Shown here: positions 25,083 to 33,709 of the stretch, piece after piece
How the letters are laid out: each line of letters opens with the position of its first letter
Position numbering within the stretch: the first letter of the stretch is position 1
DNA from: Sphaerisporangium sp040683095
Lineage (GTDB): Bacteria; Actinomycetota; Actinomycetes; Streptosporangiales; Streptosporangiaceae
NCBI RefSeq assembly: GCF_040683095.1
Contig: NZ_JBFBCI010000009.1
Span: 1 to 64,000, forward strand
Reading direction: 5' to 3'
DNA: 64,000 nt
Program-made: the position numbers and the translations under genes
The notes under the pieces: model-generated
Told to the model about the DNA's origin: nothing
The model's input: only the letters and a program-made list of their open reading frames with translations
Database searches by the model: none

Positions 25083-25757
25083 ATGGGGGATGCGACGAGC
25101 GGGCGGCCGGCACGGCCGACAGGACCGGCACGGCGGACGGATCGCGCGCGGCGCGCGCTCGACCTGAACGCGCCCGCGGTCGGCGACAGGTTCCGGCTGT
25201 TCAACTTCACGCAGCGCGACGACTACATCGTCTACCTGTGGGTGCTGCGGGCGATGGACCGGCTGCGGGCCGTCCACCGGGTCCGGGTCGACACCGACGA
25301 CGTGGCGGCGGCCCTGGCCGAGCTCGCGCCGGCCCACGACGACGTCCCCGAGCCCGGCGCGTCCCTGCGCGACCGGCTGGACTCGCTGGCCGCCGACCGC
25401 ATCATCCACCGGCTGGAGGACGCCTCTCGGGCCGGGTCCCTGGCGCGCTACCGCAACCGGCAGTCCGTCTACCAGTTCAGCGAGCTCGGCTACCGGGCGT
25501 TCCTCGCCGTCGAGGACGTGCTCGCCGCGCGGGTCGAGGACGCGAACCTGTCCCGGCTGGTGTTCTCCGACATCCTGGACGACCTGCGGTCGCTCGCCGA
25601 GGCGAACCGCGCCGGCGACGAGCGGCAGGTCTACCGGCGGCTCTCCCGGCTGGACCAGGTCATGGAGGACATGGTGCGCCGGTCCGCCCACTTCCACGTC
25701 ACCCTCGGCGAGATCGTCACCTCGACGGAGGCCTCGCCGGAGCTGCTCCCGCGCTAC

Positions 25758-26051
25758 CGGCTTCGTCCGTAGTGCTCCGGCCTTCACTTCAGGCCGGGGG
25801 TGAAGCGGACTCTCCCGCGTAGTGGGGCGGGGAAAGCCGATCCGCCGCCAAGGCGGATCGGCGTCTGGTACGGTGAGCCGGTCAGGTACCGCCGGGCGGG
25901 CGGGAACGGGGCCGGAAGGCTCGAAAGCCTGTGGAGACCCAATAAGACCATCCCCGCGATGGCTCAGGTCGGTGAAGCAGGAAGCCACAGAAGTGCCGCA
26001 TGCGCGGCAACAGGCTGAATCCCCGGCCCTTCAGGCCGGGGAGCGCGTCAA
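25758..26051 (+). mobile_element. 294-bp non-autonomous IS200/IS605-like element (MITE) inside jetA
   Basis: The left 107 bases match the left end of the tnpB element at 274-375, including the first base after GCTAC in both copies. A perfect 11-bp stem (GCCGATCCGCC/GGCGGATCGGC, 25836-25862) and a smaller hairpin at 25777-25797 occupy the left end. The right end has a CCCCGGCC/GGCCGGGG hairpin (26021-26041) and ends in TCAA (26048-26051), like IS605-group right-end cleavage sites. There are no terminal inverted repeats and no target duplication, as expected for this family. Removing exactly 25758-26051 restores the jetA frame. tnpB and tnpA are absent, so it would need help in trans. Confidence 0.8.
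25865..26051 (+). ncRNA. Possible omega-RNA scaffold left in the non-autonomous element
   Basis: TnpB guide RNAs derive from the 3' end of tnpB through the right end, with the guide read from flanking DNA. This stretch includes the TGAAGCAGGAAGCC segment and the terminal CCCCGGCC/GGCCGGGG hairpin seen at right ends of actinobacterial elements. If transcribed, its guide would be jetA sequence from 26052. No promoter or expression evidence; the limits are approximate. Confidence 0.3.
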
Positions 26052-26701
26052 AAGAACGCCCTGCTCACGCACATGAGCGACTTCATGGCCGAGCTTGACC
26101 GCTACCTGCCCCGGCTCAACCGGGCTGTGCGGCACGTCGAGGCGAGCGGCGCCGCCACGATGCTGACCCGGGCGGCTGCCGCCAGACGCCGCCCACGCGC
26201 TGATGGCCGCGGCGTTCAACGTCGGATCGGCTCGGCATCTGGGCGGCGCGCACGACGACGCCGAGCAGATCTCGCCCCGGGCCACATGGTGGGAGGCGCC
26301 CGGCATCGAGGTCGCGCTCACGCAGTTCCGCACCGGGCGGCAGGCGGGCCCGGGGCTGCCCCAGCCCGTCCGGGTGGACACGCGGATGCGGGCGGATCTG
26401 CGGCGGCGGCAGGTCGCGGCCCGGGCGGCCGAGCGCGCCGCCGCCGACAACCTCGCGCACGGCGGCGCCCACGACAGGGCCCTGGACGAGGCCGAGACCC
26501 GGGTGCTGCTCACGCTGCTCACCCGCGCGCTGGAGGCCAGGACGGTCGTCTCCGGGCGGCTCGGCTCCGGGGCGGGAAGCGAGGGCACCGTCGTCATGCG
26601 GCTGGTCCCGGATCCGAAGGGCAGCGCGGTCCGCACCCCGCACGGCGTCCTGCACCTGCCGGGGTTCTCGCTGCGCCTGGTCCCGCGCGCCGGGGGCTCC
26701 G

Positions 26702-28045
26702 ATGGCTGAGCCGCGCGCGGCCGCGGACGTCGCCCCCGGCGACCTCGGCACCTACCAGGACGCCGTCCGGCTCGTGCTCACCAGCGACCTGATCACGGCC
26801 GTCCGCCCTCGGCCGGGGATGCTGGACCGGGTGCTGCCCTGGGCCGACCAGCTCACCCGCGACTTCCGCGACCTGTTCGGCTACACGCTCATCGCGACGA
26901 CCCGCCAGGTGCGGCTGATCCGCCGGTTGGACGCCCTGGACCCCTCACACGGCAAGATCTTCACCAGCAGGGCGGGCAGGCCGTTCGACCGCAGGCGGCT
27001 GGCCTACCTGTGCCTGATCCTCGGTTCCTTCCAGCGGTCGCGCGTCGAGATCAGCCTGGCCGACCTGGTCCGCCTGTTCGCGCCGGTCGCCAACTCGATC
27101 GCGGGCCTCGGCTTCGACCCGGTGGTCCCCGGCCACAAGGGCGCGGTGGTGGACGTCGTCGGCTGGCTGGTCGAGCGCGGGGCGCTGACCCTGTCGGACG
27201 GCTCGGCCGAGGCATGGGCCCGCGACGAGGGCGGCGACGCCCTCTACGACGTCGACCACGACGTGTGCGCGGCCCTGTTCAGGCCGCCGCGGCCCGTGCA
27301 GCACCTGACCAGCGCCGCGGGCCTGCTCGACGGCCTCGGCGGCTCGCCCGAGGCCCGGGTGCGCAGGCTGCTGCTGGAGCGCCCGGTGGTGTACTACGCA
27401 GACCTGGACGCCGAGGCCGCCGCCGTGCTGCGCCGCGACGACGTCACCGACAACCTCGCCCGGCTCACCGGCCTGGTCGTGGAACGCCGGGCCGAGGGCG
27501 TCCTGCTGGCCGACCCGGGCGGGCGCTTCACCGACAAGCCGTTCCCCGGCAGGGGCGGGGTCGTCAACCGGGCGGCCGGACTCCTGCTGGCCAGGATCGC
27601 CGACCTCCTGGAGGAGGACGCCCTGGCGTGGGCCGAGCCGCCGGTCGAGTCCGAGGTGCAGGCGGACCTGCTCGCGCGCGTGGACGCCGCGCTTCCCGAG
27701 GCCGGGGTCGTCCGCGACCTCGCGTGGTCGCCGCCCGAACGCGTCCCCGCCCCGCCGTCCCGCCCCGAGCCGCTGGCGTTCCTGGAACGGCACCGGCTGG
27801 AGGAGCTGATCCAGGAGCTGTACGAGAAGTTCGGCGCGGCGTCCTTCACCGGCGCCTGGCAGCAGGACCCGTACGGCCTGCTCGACGCCGCGCTCGCCCT
27901 GCTCGCCGACCTCCGCCTGATCCGCCCGGTGCCCGGCGGCGCCCACGTCCTGCCGGCCGCCGTCCGCTACCGCAACATCACCCTGGCGATCCCGTCCCCG
28001 GCCAAGGGCCAGCTCGACATCTTCGAAGCAGGCGCCCCGGCCTGA
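26702..28045 (+). CDS. jetB: JetB-like protein (DUF2398/TIGR02678), Wadjet component
   Basis: A 447-residue, apparently intact DUF2398 protein, kleisin-partner type subunit of Wadjet-like SMC systems. It starts at ATG 26702, overlapping the jetA stop by 8 bp. Conserved-looking stretches include YQDAVRLVLTSDLITAVRPR, the FGYTLIATTRQVRLIRRLDA segment and a C-terminal winged-helix-like region with LEELIQELYEKFGAASFTG. In complete systems it is followed by jetC (SMC-like ATPase, TIGR02680) and jetD (nuclease, TIGR02679), but here the next gene, 82 bp on, is on the other strand and unrelated. Without jetA, jetC and jetD the protein probably has no defence function; it looks intact because decay is recent or it has another role. 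Confidence 0.8.
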   Translation: MAEPRAAADVAPGDLGTYQDAVRLVLTSDLITAVRPRPGMLDRVLPWADQLTRDFRDLFGYTLIATTRQVRLIRRLDALDPSHGKIFTSRAGRPFDRRRLAYLCLILGSFQRSRVEISLADLVRLFAPVANSIAGLGFDPVVPGHKGAVVDVVGWLVERGALTLSDGSAEAWARDEGGDALYDVDHDVCAALFRPPRPVQHLTSAAGLLDGLGGSPEARVRRLLLERPVVYYADLDAEAAAVLRRDDVTDNLARLTGLVVERRAEGVLLADPGGRFTDKPFPGRGGVVNRAAGLLLARIADLLEEDALAWAEPPVESEVQADLLARVDAALPEAGVVRDLAWSPPERVPAPPSRPEPLAFLERHRLEELIQELYEKFGAASFTGAWQQDPYGLLDAALALLADLRLIRPVPGGAHVLPAAVRYRNITLAIPSPAKGQLDIFEAGAPA

Positions 28046-28126
28046 CCAACGGAGCCGGTTGTAGACGATCGAACACAGAGCCGTGCGTCATGGCCATGTG
28101 GAATCTCACCCCGTCTCACTTCAATA

Positions 28127-28756
28127 TCAGTCCGGGCGGAGGGCCTTCAACGTCGCGGCGAACCGGGTGCCGGGTGCCTGTGCCGCGACGTGGCAGGCGT
28201 CGGCGAAGGTGTCGACGTCACGCAGTTCGGGCATGAGGGCCACGCTCAGCCCCGCCTGGCGCAGGCGCTGGAGCTGGGCCGCTCCGGTGCCCGCCTGCGA
28301 CATGGGCACTCCGAGCAGCAGCGCGGGGTCGGGACTGCGCAGGCCGAGGAGCCAGAAGCCGCCGTCCGCGGCGGGGCCGTACACCGCGTCATGCCGGGTG
28401 AGCGCGTCGGCGGCGGCCTCGAGCAGGGCCGGGGTGAGCTGAGGGGTGTCCATGCCGATGAGGACGGTGGGCGCCGCGCGCAGGAGAAGCGCGTCGGTGA
28501 AGGCCGCCGCGAGCCGCTCGTCCAACCCACGCCCGCGTTGCGGGATCACCGTGAAACCGGCAGGCAGCCAGGGGCCCGGCAGCCCTTGGAGGGCGAGTAC
28601 CGGGTGCGGCACACGGGCGGCCGCCACGGTGTGCAGAGTGTCCTCCAGGGCGGCGGCCGCGAGCCGGGCGGCCTCCGCTCCGGTGCAGGGCGGGCAGAGC
28701 CGGGTCTTGACCTGGCCGGGCACCGGTTCCTTGGCGATGACCAGGATCCGCGTCAC
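28127..28756 (-). CDS. TIGR04282/DUF2064-type glycosyltransferase-like protein
   Basis: A 209-residue protein of the DUF2064 (CofC/MobA-like nucleotidyltransferase fold) group. The N-terminal ILVIAKEPVPGQVKTRLCPP is the signature of this family, with the basic loop for nucleotide binding, and IGMDTPQLTPALLEAA and GPAADGGFWLLGLR are the later conserved blocks. Members are annotated as glycosyltransferases of arsenosugar and other pathways; the true substrate here is unknown. The GTG at 28756 overlaps the stop of the GT2 gene as GTGA, so the two are coupled and likely act on the same glycan. Confidence 0.85.
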   Translation of the reverse strand: MTRILVIAKEPVPGQVKTRLCPPCTGAEAARLAAAALEDTLHTVAAARVPHPVLALQGLPGPWLPAGFTVIPQRGRGLDERLAAAFTDALLLRAAPTVLIGMDTPQLTPALLEAAADALTRHDAVYGPAADGGFWLLGLRSPDPALLLGVPMSQAGTGAAQLQRLRQAGLSVALMPELRDVDTFADACHVAAQAPGTRFAATLKALRPD

Positions 28757-29409
28757 GCCGTTTCCCGCATGACCCGCCGCATGTCGCCGATGGCGCGAAC
28801 GGTGCCGCGTACCGTGCCGGTGACCTTGGAGCGGCCCGCGCGCGGAAGGTAGTCCACTTCTGCCTCGGCGATCCGCCACCCGGCCGCGGCGGCGCGTAGC
28901 ACCATTTCCAGCGGGTACCCGAACCTGCGGTCACGCAGTTCCAGGGCGATGAGGTCGGCGCGGCGCGCGGCGCGCATCGGGCCGAGGTCGTGCACCACGG
29001 CTCCGGTGCGCCGGCGCAGCCGGTGGGCCAGCAGAGCGTTGGCCGCACGCGCGTGCGGCGGCCAGGCCAGCACCGACCGGGCGATCCGCCGGCCGAGCAC
29101 CAGGTCGCCGTCTCCGGAGCGTACCGGCTCGGCCACGCGCGGGAGCTGTCGCGGGTCGAGGGAGGCGTCGGCGTCCATGAAGACGACGATGTCGGAGGTC
29201 GCGGCCAGCAACCCGGCATGGCATGCGGCGCCGAAGCCACGCCGCGGCTCCACGAGCACCCGCGCCCCGAGCCGGGCTGCGACCTTCACCGAGTCGTCCG
29301 TCGACCCGTTGTCCACGACTATGGGCTGGTATCCGGTCGGCATGCGTCCCAGCACCCAGGGAAGGGCGGCCTCCTCGTCCAGGCACGGCAGGACCACGTC
29401 GATCTCCAT
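28753..29409 (-). CDS. Glycosyltransferase family 2
   Basis: A 218-residue soluble GT2 enzyme. The GT-A core is visible: VVLPCLDEEAALPWVLGRM, the nucleotide-binding IVVDNGSTDDS and the metal-binding DADASLD (DxD). It lacks C-terminal membrane helices, unlike dolichol-phosphate mannose synthases with which it shares this core, so it may act on a lipid or small acceptor in the cytosol. ATG at 29409. Divergent from the membrane-protein gene at 29510 and overlapping the DUF2064 gene downstream. Confidence 0.85.
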   Translation of the reverse strand: MEIDVVLPCLDEEAALPWVLGRMPTGYQPIVVDNGSTDDSVKVAARLGARVLVEPRRGFGAACHAGLLAATSDIVVFMDADASLDPRQLPRVAEPVRSGDGDLVLGRRIARSVLAWPPHARAANALLAHRLRRRTGAVVHDLGPMRAARRADLIALELRDRRFGYPLEMVLRAAAAGWRIAEAEVDYLPRAGRSKVTGTVRGTVRAIGDMRRVMRETA

Positions 29410-29440
29410 GCTCCGACGCTAAGGGAGGGAACGTCTGGAG

Positions 29441-29450
29441 ATTCTTACGG
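29441..29450 (+). promoter_or_regulatory. ATTCTTACGG box, copy 1
   Basis: Lies 59 bp upstream of the membrane-protein start at 29510, inside the 100-bp divergent gap. The identical decamer is found in the same orientation and at nearly the same distance upstream of the epimerase gene (31987-31996). It may be an operator or an alternative promoter element for this locus. Confidence 0.45.
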
Positions 29451-29509
29451 AGTGGTGACGCCGCCCTCAAAATAAGCCCAGTTCAGACCCGCTGTCCTAC
29501 TGTTGCGGA

Positions 29510-30907
29510 GTGGCGGAGAGATCGGATCGGGGGACGCCCGGCACCCGGCAGGCCCACCCTGCCGCCGCGGACGGCCGCTGGACACGTGTGGCGCTCGCCT
29601 GGTGGGGGGCGTTGATCGCCTTCTGCTTCGCGCTCGGCGCGGTGCTGCACGGGCTGGGCGTGCTGCGGATCGATCATTTGCCGCCGCTCCACGCCCATTT
29701 CCGGGTGCCGGCCCTCACGCTGCTGCCGGCGGCGGTCTTCGCCGCAGTCGCCGTGCGGGTCCTCCCGGAGCTGGTCGGGCGGGGCGGGTTCGGGCGGGCG
29801 TCGCTCGTCGCCTACGGCTTCGCACTTGCCTGGACCATCGTGCTGGCGGTGTCGGCCGACGGACTGGCCGCGCCGTTCACGCACCGCCAGGAGTACCTGG
29901 CGGTGCTGCCCGCGGTGGGCCACGACCCGCTCGGCTGGCTGGCGACCTTCACACAGCGGCTGCCGGAATACCCGACGCACGTGCGGGGGCATCCGCCGCT
30001 ATCCGTGCTCGTGGTCTGGGCGTCGGCCGCGGTGGGACTGGATGGGCCCCTGCGGGCGGCGATACTGGTGGTCCTCGTCGGCTGTTCGGCCACGGTGGCG
30101 ATCGGATTGACCGTACGCCGCCTGGCGGGGGAGGAGGCGGCCCGGCGGGCGTTGCCGTACCTCGCCCTCACCCCGGTCTCGGTCTGGATCGCCACCACGA
30201 TGGACGCCTTCTTCGCGGGCGTCGGCGCGTGGGGCGTCGCGCTCCTGCTGCTCGGCCGGGGTACCGCGGCCAGGACGTGGTTCGCGGCCGGTGCGGGGGT
30301 GCTGCTGGGCGCTCTGCCGTACCTTAGCTACGGGCTGGTCCCTTATCTGGTGATCCCGGTGACCGTCGCCCTGCTGGTCCGGCTGCCGCGCTCGGCGCTG
30401 CTCGCGGCCCTTGCAGGGGCGGCGGCCGTGACGGGCGTGTTCGCGGCGGCGGGTTTCTCGTGGCTCGCCGGGGTGGCGGCCACCCACGCGGAGTGGGCGG
30501 CCGACCCGGGCGCGGCCCGCCCCTATCTGTACTTCCTGGTGGCGAACCTGGCCGTCCTCGCACTGATCACCGGCCCGGCCACCACCGCGGGGCTCGTCCG
30601 CGCGGCACGCGAGCTCACGACGGGCCGCCTCGCCGCCGTTCCACCCGGCCGCACACCCCTCCACGCGGCCGTCGTCGTGACCGAGGCGGCGCGCCGTCAC
30701 GGCACCGCAGCCGTTGTGGCGGCGGCCCTGGTGGCGGTGCTGGCGCTGGACGTCAGCGGGGTGACGCGGGGGGAGGTGGAGCGCATCTGGGTGCCCTTCG
30801 CCGTGTGGATCGGCCTGGCGGCGGCGTACGCGCAGGGGCGCCGCATGCTCGCCGCGCAGGTGGTCACCGGCCTGCTGTTGCAGGGGCTGGTCGCCTCTCC
30901 CTGGTGA
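29510..30907 (+). CDS. Polytopic membrane protein, GT-C-like glycosyltransferase candidate
   Basis: A 465-residue protein with about twelve hydrophobic segments. It has no clear family signature, but the early extracytoplasmic loop with acidic and His residues (IDHLPPLHAHF and PTHVRGHPPLSVL) and alternating long helices resemble GT-C enzymes that use polyprenyl-phosphate sugars, and the neighbouring GT2 and DUF2064 genes support a glycan-related role. The GTG at 29510 is a weak start; no better one is near. Function stays unproven. It ends 31 bp before the convergent epimerase gene, where a 6-bp GC stem may terminate both. Confidence 0.7.
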   Translation: MAERSDRGTPGTRQAHPAAADGRWTRVALAWWGALIAFCFALGAVLHGLGVLRIDHLPPLHAHFRVPALTLLPAAVFAAVAVRVLPELVGRGGFGRASLVAYGFALAWTIVLAVSADGLAAPFTHRQEYLAVLPAVGHDPLGWLATFTQRLPEYPTHVRGHPPLSVLVVWASAAVGLDGPLRAAILVVLVGCSATVAIGLTVRRLAGEEAARRALPYLALTPVSVWIATTMDAFFAGVGAWGVALLLLGRGTAARTWFAAGAGVLLGALPYLSYGLVPYLVIPVTVALLVRLPRSALLAALAGAAAVTGVFAAAGFSWLAGVAATHAEWAADPGAARPYLYFLVANLAVLALITGPATTAGLVRAARELTTGRLAAVPPGRTPLHAAVVVTEAARRHGTAAVVAAALVAVLALDVSGVTRGEVERIWVPFAVWIGLAAAYAQGRRMLAAQVVTGLLLQGLVASPW

Positions 30908-30938
30908 CGCGTCCCCGCCGGGGCCTCACGTGGGCGGG

Positions 30939-31925
30939 TCAGGCCAGAGGAGCGCCGGCGAACTCCTTCATGCCCTCGGCGAAGGTGGTGCGCGCCCGGA
31001 AGCCGAGGTCCTCGGCGGCCAGGCCGGGTGAGGCGACGATGTGACGGACGTCGCCGAGCCGGTACTCGCCGGTGACGACCGGGTCCGGGCCGCCCCGCTC
31101 GGCGGCGAGCGCGGCGGCCATCTCGCCGACCGTGTGCGGCTCGCCGCTGGCGATGTTGTACGCGGCGAGGGCTCCCGGTGTGCCGCCGGACAGGGCGGCG
31201 AGGTTCGCCCGGGCGACGTCGCGGACGTGCACGAAGTCACGCCGTTGCCGGCCGTCCTCGAACACCCTCGGCGCGCGGCCCGCCTCCAGCGCGGACCGGA
31301 AGATCGCCGCCACGCCTGAGTACGGCGTGTCCCTGGGCATCCTCGGCCCGTACACGTTGTGGTAGCGCAACGCGACCGCTGTGCGGCCGGTCTCCCGTGC
31401 CCAGTTGGCGGACAGGTGCTCCTGGGCGAGCTTGGTGGTGGCGTAGGCGTTGCGCGGGTCGGCGGGAGCGTCCTCGCCGATCGTGACGGGCGCCACGGGG
31501 CAGCCGCACCGGGGGCAGCGCGGTTCGAAGGACCCCTGTGCCAGGTCCGCGGCGGCACGTGGACCCGGCCGCACCCTCCCGTGCCGGGGACACTCGTAGG
31601 TCCCCTCCCCGTAGACGACCATCGAGGACGCCAGCACCAGCCGCCCGGTGCCATGCCTCGCCATCGCGGCGAGCAGTACGGCGGTGCCATAGGCGTTGAC
31701 CGACGCGTATTCCGGCAGATCGGCGACGTCCACGCCGAGCCCGACCTTGGCGGCCAGGTGCACCACCGTCTCCACGCCGGGGAGCACCCGGTCCAGGACG
31801 GCGGCGTCGCGCACGTCGTCCCCGTTCCGCAGGTCGATACCCCGCACGTCGTGCCCGGCCTCCTCCAGCGCCTCGACGACATGACTTCCGATGAACCCGG
31901 CCGAGCCGGTCACGAGTACCCTCAC
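30939..31925 (-). CDS. NAD-dependent epimerase/dehydratase with zinc-ribbon insert
   Basis: A 328-residue extended SDR enzyme. Rossmann motif VLVTGSAGFIGSH at the N-terminus; catalytic YATTK (Tyr-x3-Lys) in the middle; RYHNVYGPRMP and RRDFVHVRDVA typical of UDP-sugar epimerases. Between the Ser region (ASSMVVYGEG) and YATTK an insert carries CPRH and CPRCGC, a potential zinc ribbon not found in GalE. The GTG at 31925 gives a compact start directly at the Rossmann strand. It probably modifies a nucleotide sugar used by the neighbouring glycosyltransferases. Upstream region has the ATTCTTACGG box and a dyad. Confidence 0.85.
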   Translation of the reverse strand: MRVLVTGSAGFIGSHVVEALEEAGHDVRGIDLRNGDDVRDAAVLDRVLPGVETVVHLAAKVGLGVDVADLPEYASVNAYGTAVLLAAMARHGTGRLVLASSMVVYGEGTYECPRHGRVRPGPRAAADLAQGSFEPRCPRCGCPVAPVTIGEDAPADPRNAYATTKLAQEHLSANWARETGRTAVALRYHNVYGPRMPRDTPYSGVAAIFRSALEAGRAPRVFEDGRQRRDFVHVRDVARANLAALSGGTPGALAAYNIASGEPHTVGEMAAALAAERGGPDPVVTGEYRLGDVRHIVASPGLAAEDLGFRARTTFAEGMKEFAGAPLA

Positions 31926-32356
31926 CCGGCCGACGGTAGGCCGCGTTCCACCGGCCGGGGCGCGATGGCCCAGGAGCATTCGAAGGCCGTAAGAATTCTT
32001 GGCCGACAGCGGCAACTGATGCCCGAACCCACCGGCGCGGTGGCCCAGACCGTTCCCCGGCTCCGCGCGGCACTGCGAGGACGGAACCAGAGGACACGGC
32101 CGAGCAGGGCGACCGGGTGAGGCGAGCCGGTCCGCGGGTGCGGAGCACGCCATCCTCGACGCCGTCGCGACCCTGCCGGCCGACCGATGAGAAGGCGCCC
32201 GGCTCTTTCCGCTGCTCTCCCTTGAGGAAAGCCGTTCCCCCGGAAACAGAGCATGACGGAAAACAGAAAGTAGTTCGACTTTGGCCGAGGGCCTTTGCGG
32301 TGAGAACAGGCAGTAGTCAGCGGCCGGCCCGTCCCTGCGCCGGCTTCGGAGGAATC
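31926..32356. other. Divergent intergenic region (431 bp)
   Basis: Separates the epimerase (minus) from the molybdopterin oxidoreductase operon (plus). Besides the box and dyad at 31987-32000, I see no gene; the plus-strand start at 32357 has GGAGGA just upstream. Confidence 0.6.
31987..32000 (-). promoter_or_regulatory. ATTCTTACGG box, copy 2, overlapping AAGAATTCTT palindrome
   Basis: On the minus strand ATTCTTACGG (31996-31987) lies 61 bp before the epimerase start, matching the copy at 29441-29450 in sequence, orientation and distance. Here it overlaps the perfect palindrome AAGAATTCTT (31991-32000), itself flanked by GGCC on both sides. Confidence 0.45.
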
Positions 32357-33709
32357 ATGTCGGATGCGTCAGACGGGCGCCGCCGCCATCCAGGTGAACG
32401 TGCTGGACGCGGAGCCGGCGCCCGGCTGAGGGCGTACATGCGGGGCCGGGAACGTCCGCCGGGCCCGTTCCGGCCGGAGTTCTGGCGCAGTCCGCTGCGT
32501 GGCCCGTGGCTCACATCGGTGTTCGGGCTGGTGCTGCTCGTCGGGCTTCCGCTCGTGGCGATCACGGGCCTGATCTCGTACGCCGCCTATGATCCGCGGC
32601 TGCCGGGCAACGACATCACGCCGGAGAGAGGGCTGTTCGGCTTCTACCTCTTCGACTGGCCGACCAGCCCGGTCTGGCTCTACCGCGTCACCCAGGGCGT
32701 GCACGTCATCCTCGGCCTGACGCTGGTGCCGATCCTGCTGGCCAAGCTGTGGTCGGTGATCCCCAAACTGTTCGCCTGGCCGCCGGTCGGCACCCCGGCG
32801 CAGGCGCTCGAACGGACCGGCCTGCTCCTCCTGGTCGGCGGCGCGGTCTTCGAGTTCGTCACCGGCATCCTCAACATCCAGCTCTTCTACGTCTTCCCCT
32901 TCTCCTTCTACCCGGCGCACCTGTACGGCGCGTGGATCTTCCTGGCCGCGCTGGCGGTGCACATCGCCGTCAAGCTGCCCCGGCTGGTCACATCCCTGCG
33001 ATCCCGCGGCTTCCGCCGGGAGCTGCGCACGTCCCTGCGCGACACGCGCCCGGAACCGCCCGACCCCGACGGCCTGGTCGCCGCCGCTCCGGCGCCGCCG
33101 ACCCTGTCACGCCGGGGCCTGCTGGCCTTCGTCGGCGGCGGCTCACTGGCCGTGCTCGGCCTGTCGGCAGGGCAGACGATGGACGGCCCGATACGCGGCA
33201 CGGCGCTGCTGGCCCCGCACGGGCGGTACTACGGGCCCGGGCCGAACGACTTCCAGGTGAACAAGACGGCGGCGAGCGTGGGCGTCCTCGCGGCCGAGAC
33301 CGGCCCCGAATGGAGGTTGACGGTACGGGGCTCCCGTCAGGTGCGGCTGTCGCGTGCGGAACTGCTGGCCATGCCGCTGTACACCTACCGGTTGCCGATC
33401 GCCTGCGTGGAGGGATGGTCGACCGAACAGGTGTGGACGGGCGTGCGGCTGACCGACCTGGCACGTTTGAGCGGGGCGGACGGCAGCGCGGGCGTCTACG
33501 TCCGCTCGCTGCAGAGGGGTGGCGTGTTCAGCCATGTGTCGCTGAGCCCGGGCCAGACGACAGATCCCCGCTCCCTGCTGGCGCTGCGGGTCAACGGAGC
33601 CGACCTGTCGCTGGACCACGGGTTCCCCGCCCGGATCATGGTGCCCAACGCTCCCGGCGTGCACAACACCAAATGGGTGCGCGAGCTCGACTTCCGGGCT
33701 CCGCCATGA
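32357..33709 (+). CDS. Membrane-anchored molybdopterin-dependent oxidoreductase
   Basis: A 450-residue fusion. The N-terminal part has four hydrophobic segments with histidines (RVTQGVHVILGL, AHLYGAWIFLAALAVHIAVK) reminiscent of a di-haem cytochrome b561-type domain. A linker ending in SRRGLLAFVGGG leads to a sulfite-oxidase-fold Mo domain with the molybdenum-ligating Cys in LPIACVEGWS and the late VPNAPGVHNTKWVRELDF block. The Mo domain is probably outside the membrane and reduces or oxidises a small substrate while electrons pass through the haem domain. ATG at 32357 with GGAGGA upstream. First of three genes with 4-bp overlaps. Confidence 0.85.
   Translation: MSDASDGRRRHPGERAGRGAGARLRAYMRGRERPPGPFRPEFWRSPLRGPWLTSVFGLVLLVGLPLVAITGLISYAAYDPRLPGNDITPERGLFGFYLFDWPTSPVWLYRVTQGVHVILGLTLVPILLAKLWSVIPKLFAWPPVGTPAQALERTGLLLLVGGAVFEFVTGILNIQLFYVFPFSFYPAHLYGAWIFLAALAVHIAVKLPRLVTSLRSRGFRRELRTSLRDTRPEPPDPDGLVAAAPAPPTLSRRGLLAFVGGGSLAVLGLSAGQTMDGPIRGTALLAPHGRYYGPGPNDFQVNKTAASVGVLAAETGPEWRLTVRGSRQVRLSRAELLAMPLYTYRLPIACVEGWSTEQVWTGVRLTDLARLSGADGSAGVYVRSLQRGGVFSHVSLSPGQTTDPRSLLALRVNGADLSLDHGFPARIMVPNAPGVHNTKWVRELDFRAPP

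Larger units (their letters stand above)
25083..26709 (+). pseudogene. jetA: Disrupted jetA (DUF2397/TIGR02677), Wadjet component
   Basis: The N-terminal half (from 25083, about 225 codons) reads as a DUF2397 protein, with FRLFNFTQRDDYIVYLWVLR near the start. It is cut after the TAC codon at 25755-25757 by a 294-bp insertion (25758-26051). The reading frame resumes in phase at 26052 with KNALLTHMSDFMAELDRYLP, then a frameshift between about 26175 and 26188 moves the rest (ALMAAAFNVGSARHLGGAHD and onward, to the stop at 26709) into another frame. The N-terminal piece alone could be translated to a stop at 25772, adding five insertion-derived residues. In intact type III-like Wadjet loci JetA is part of an SMC-type plasmid-restricting complex. 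The stop overlaps the jetB start. Two independent lesions make this a pseudogene. Confidence 0.85.

Noticed and set aside
24780..25988. Upstream extension of the GH51 frame through 25988
   Set aside because: It would run antisense through jetA and the IS element; the TTG at 24773 has a strong ribosome-binding site and starts at the conserved region.
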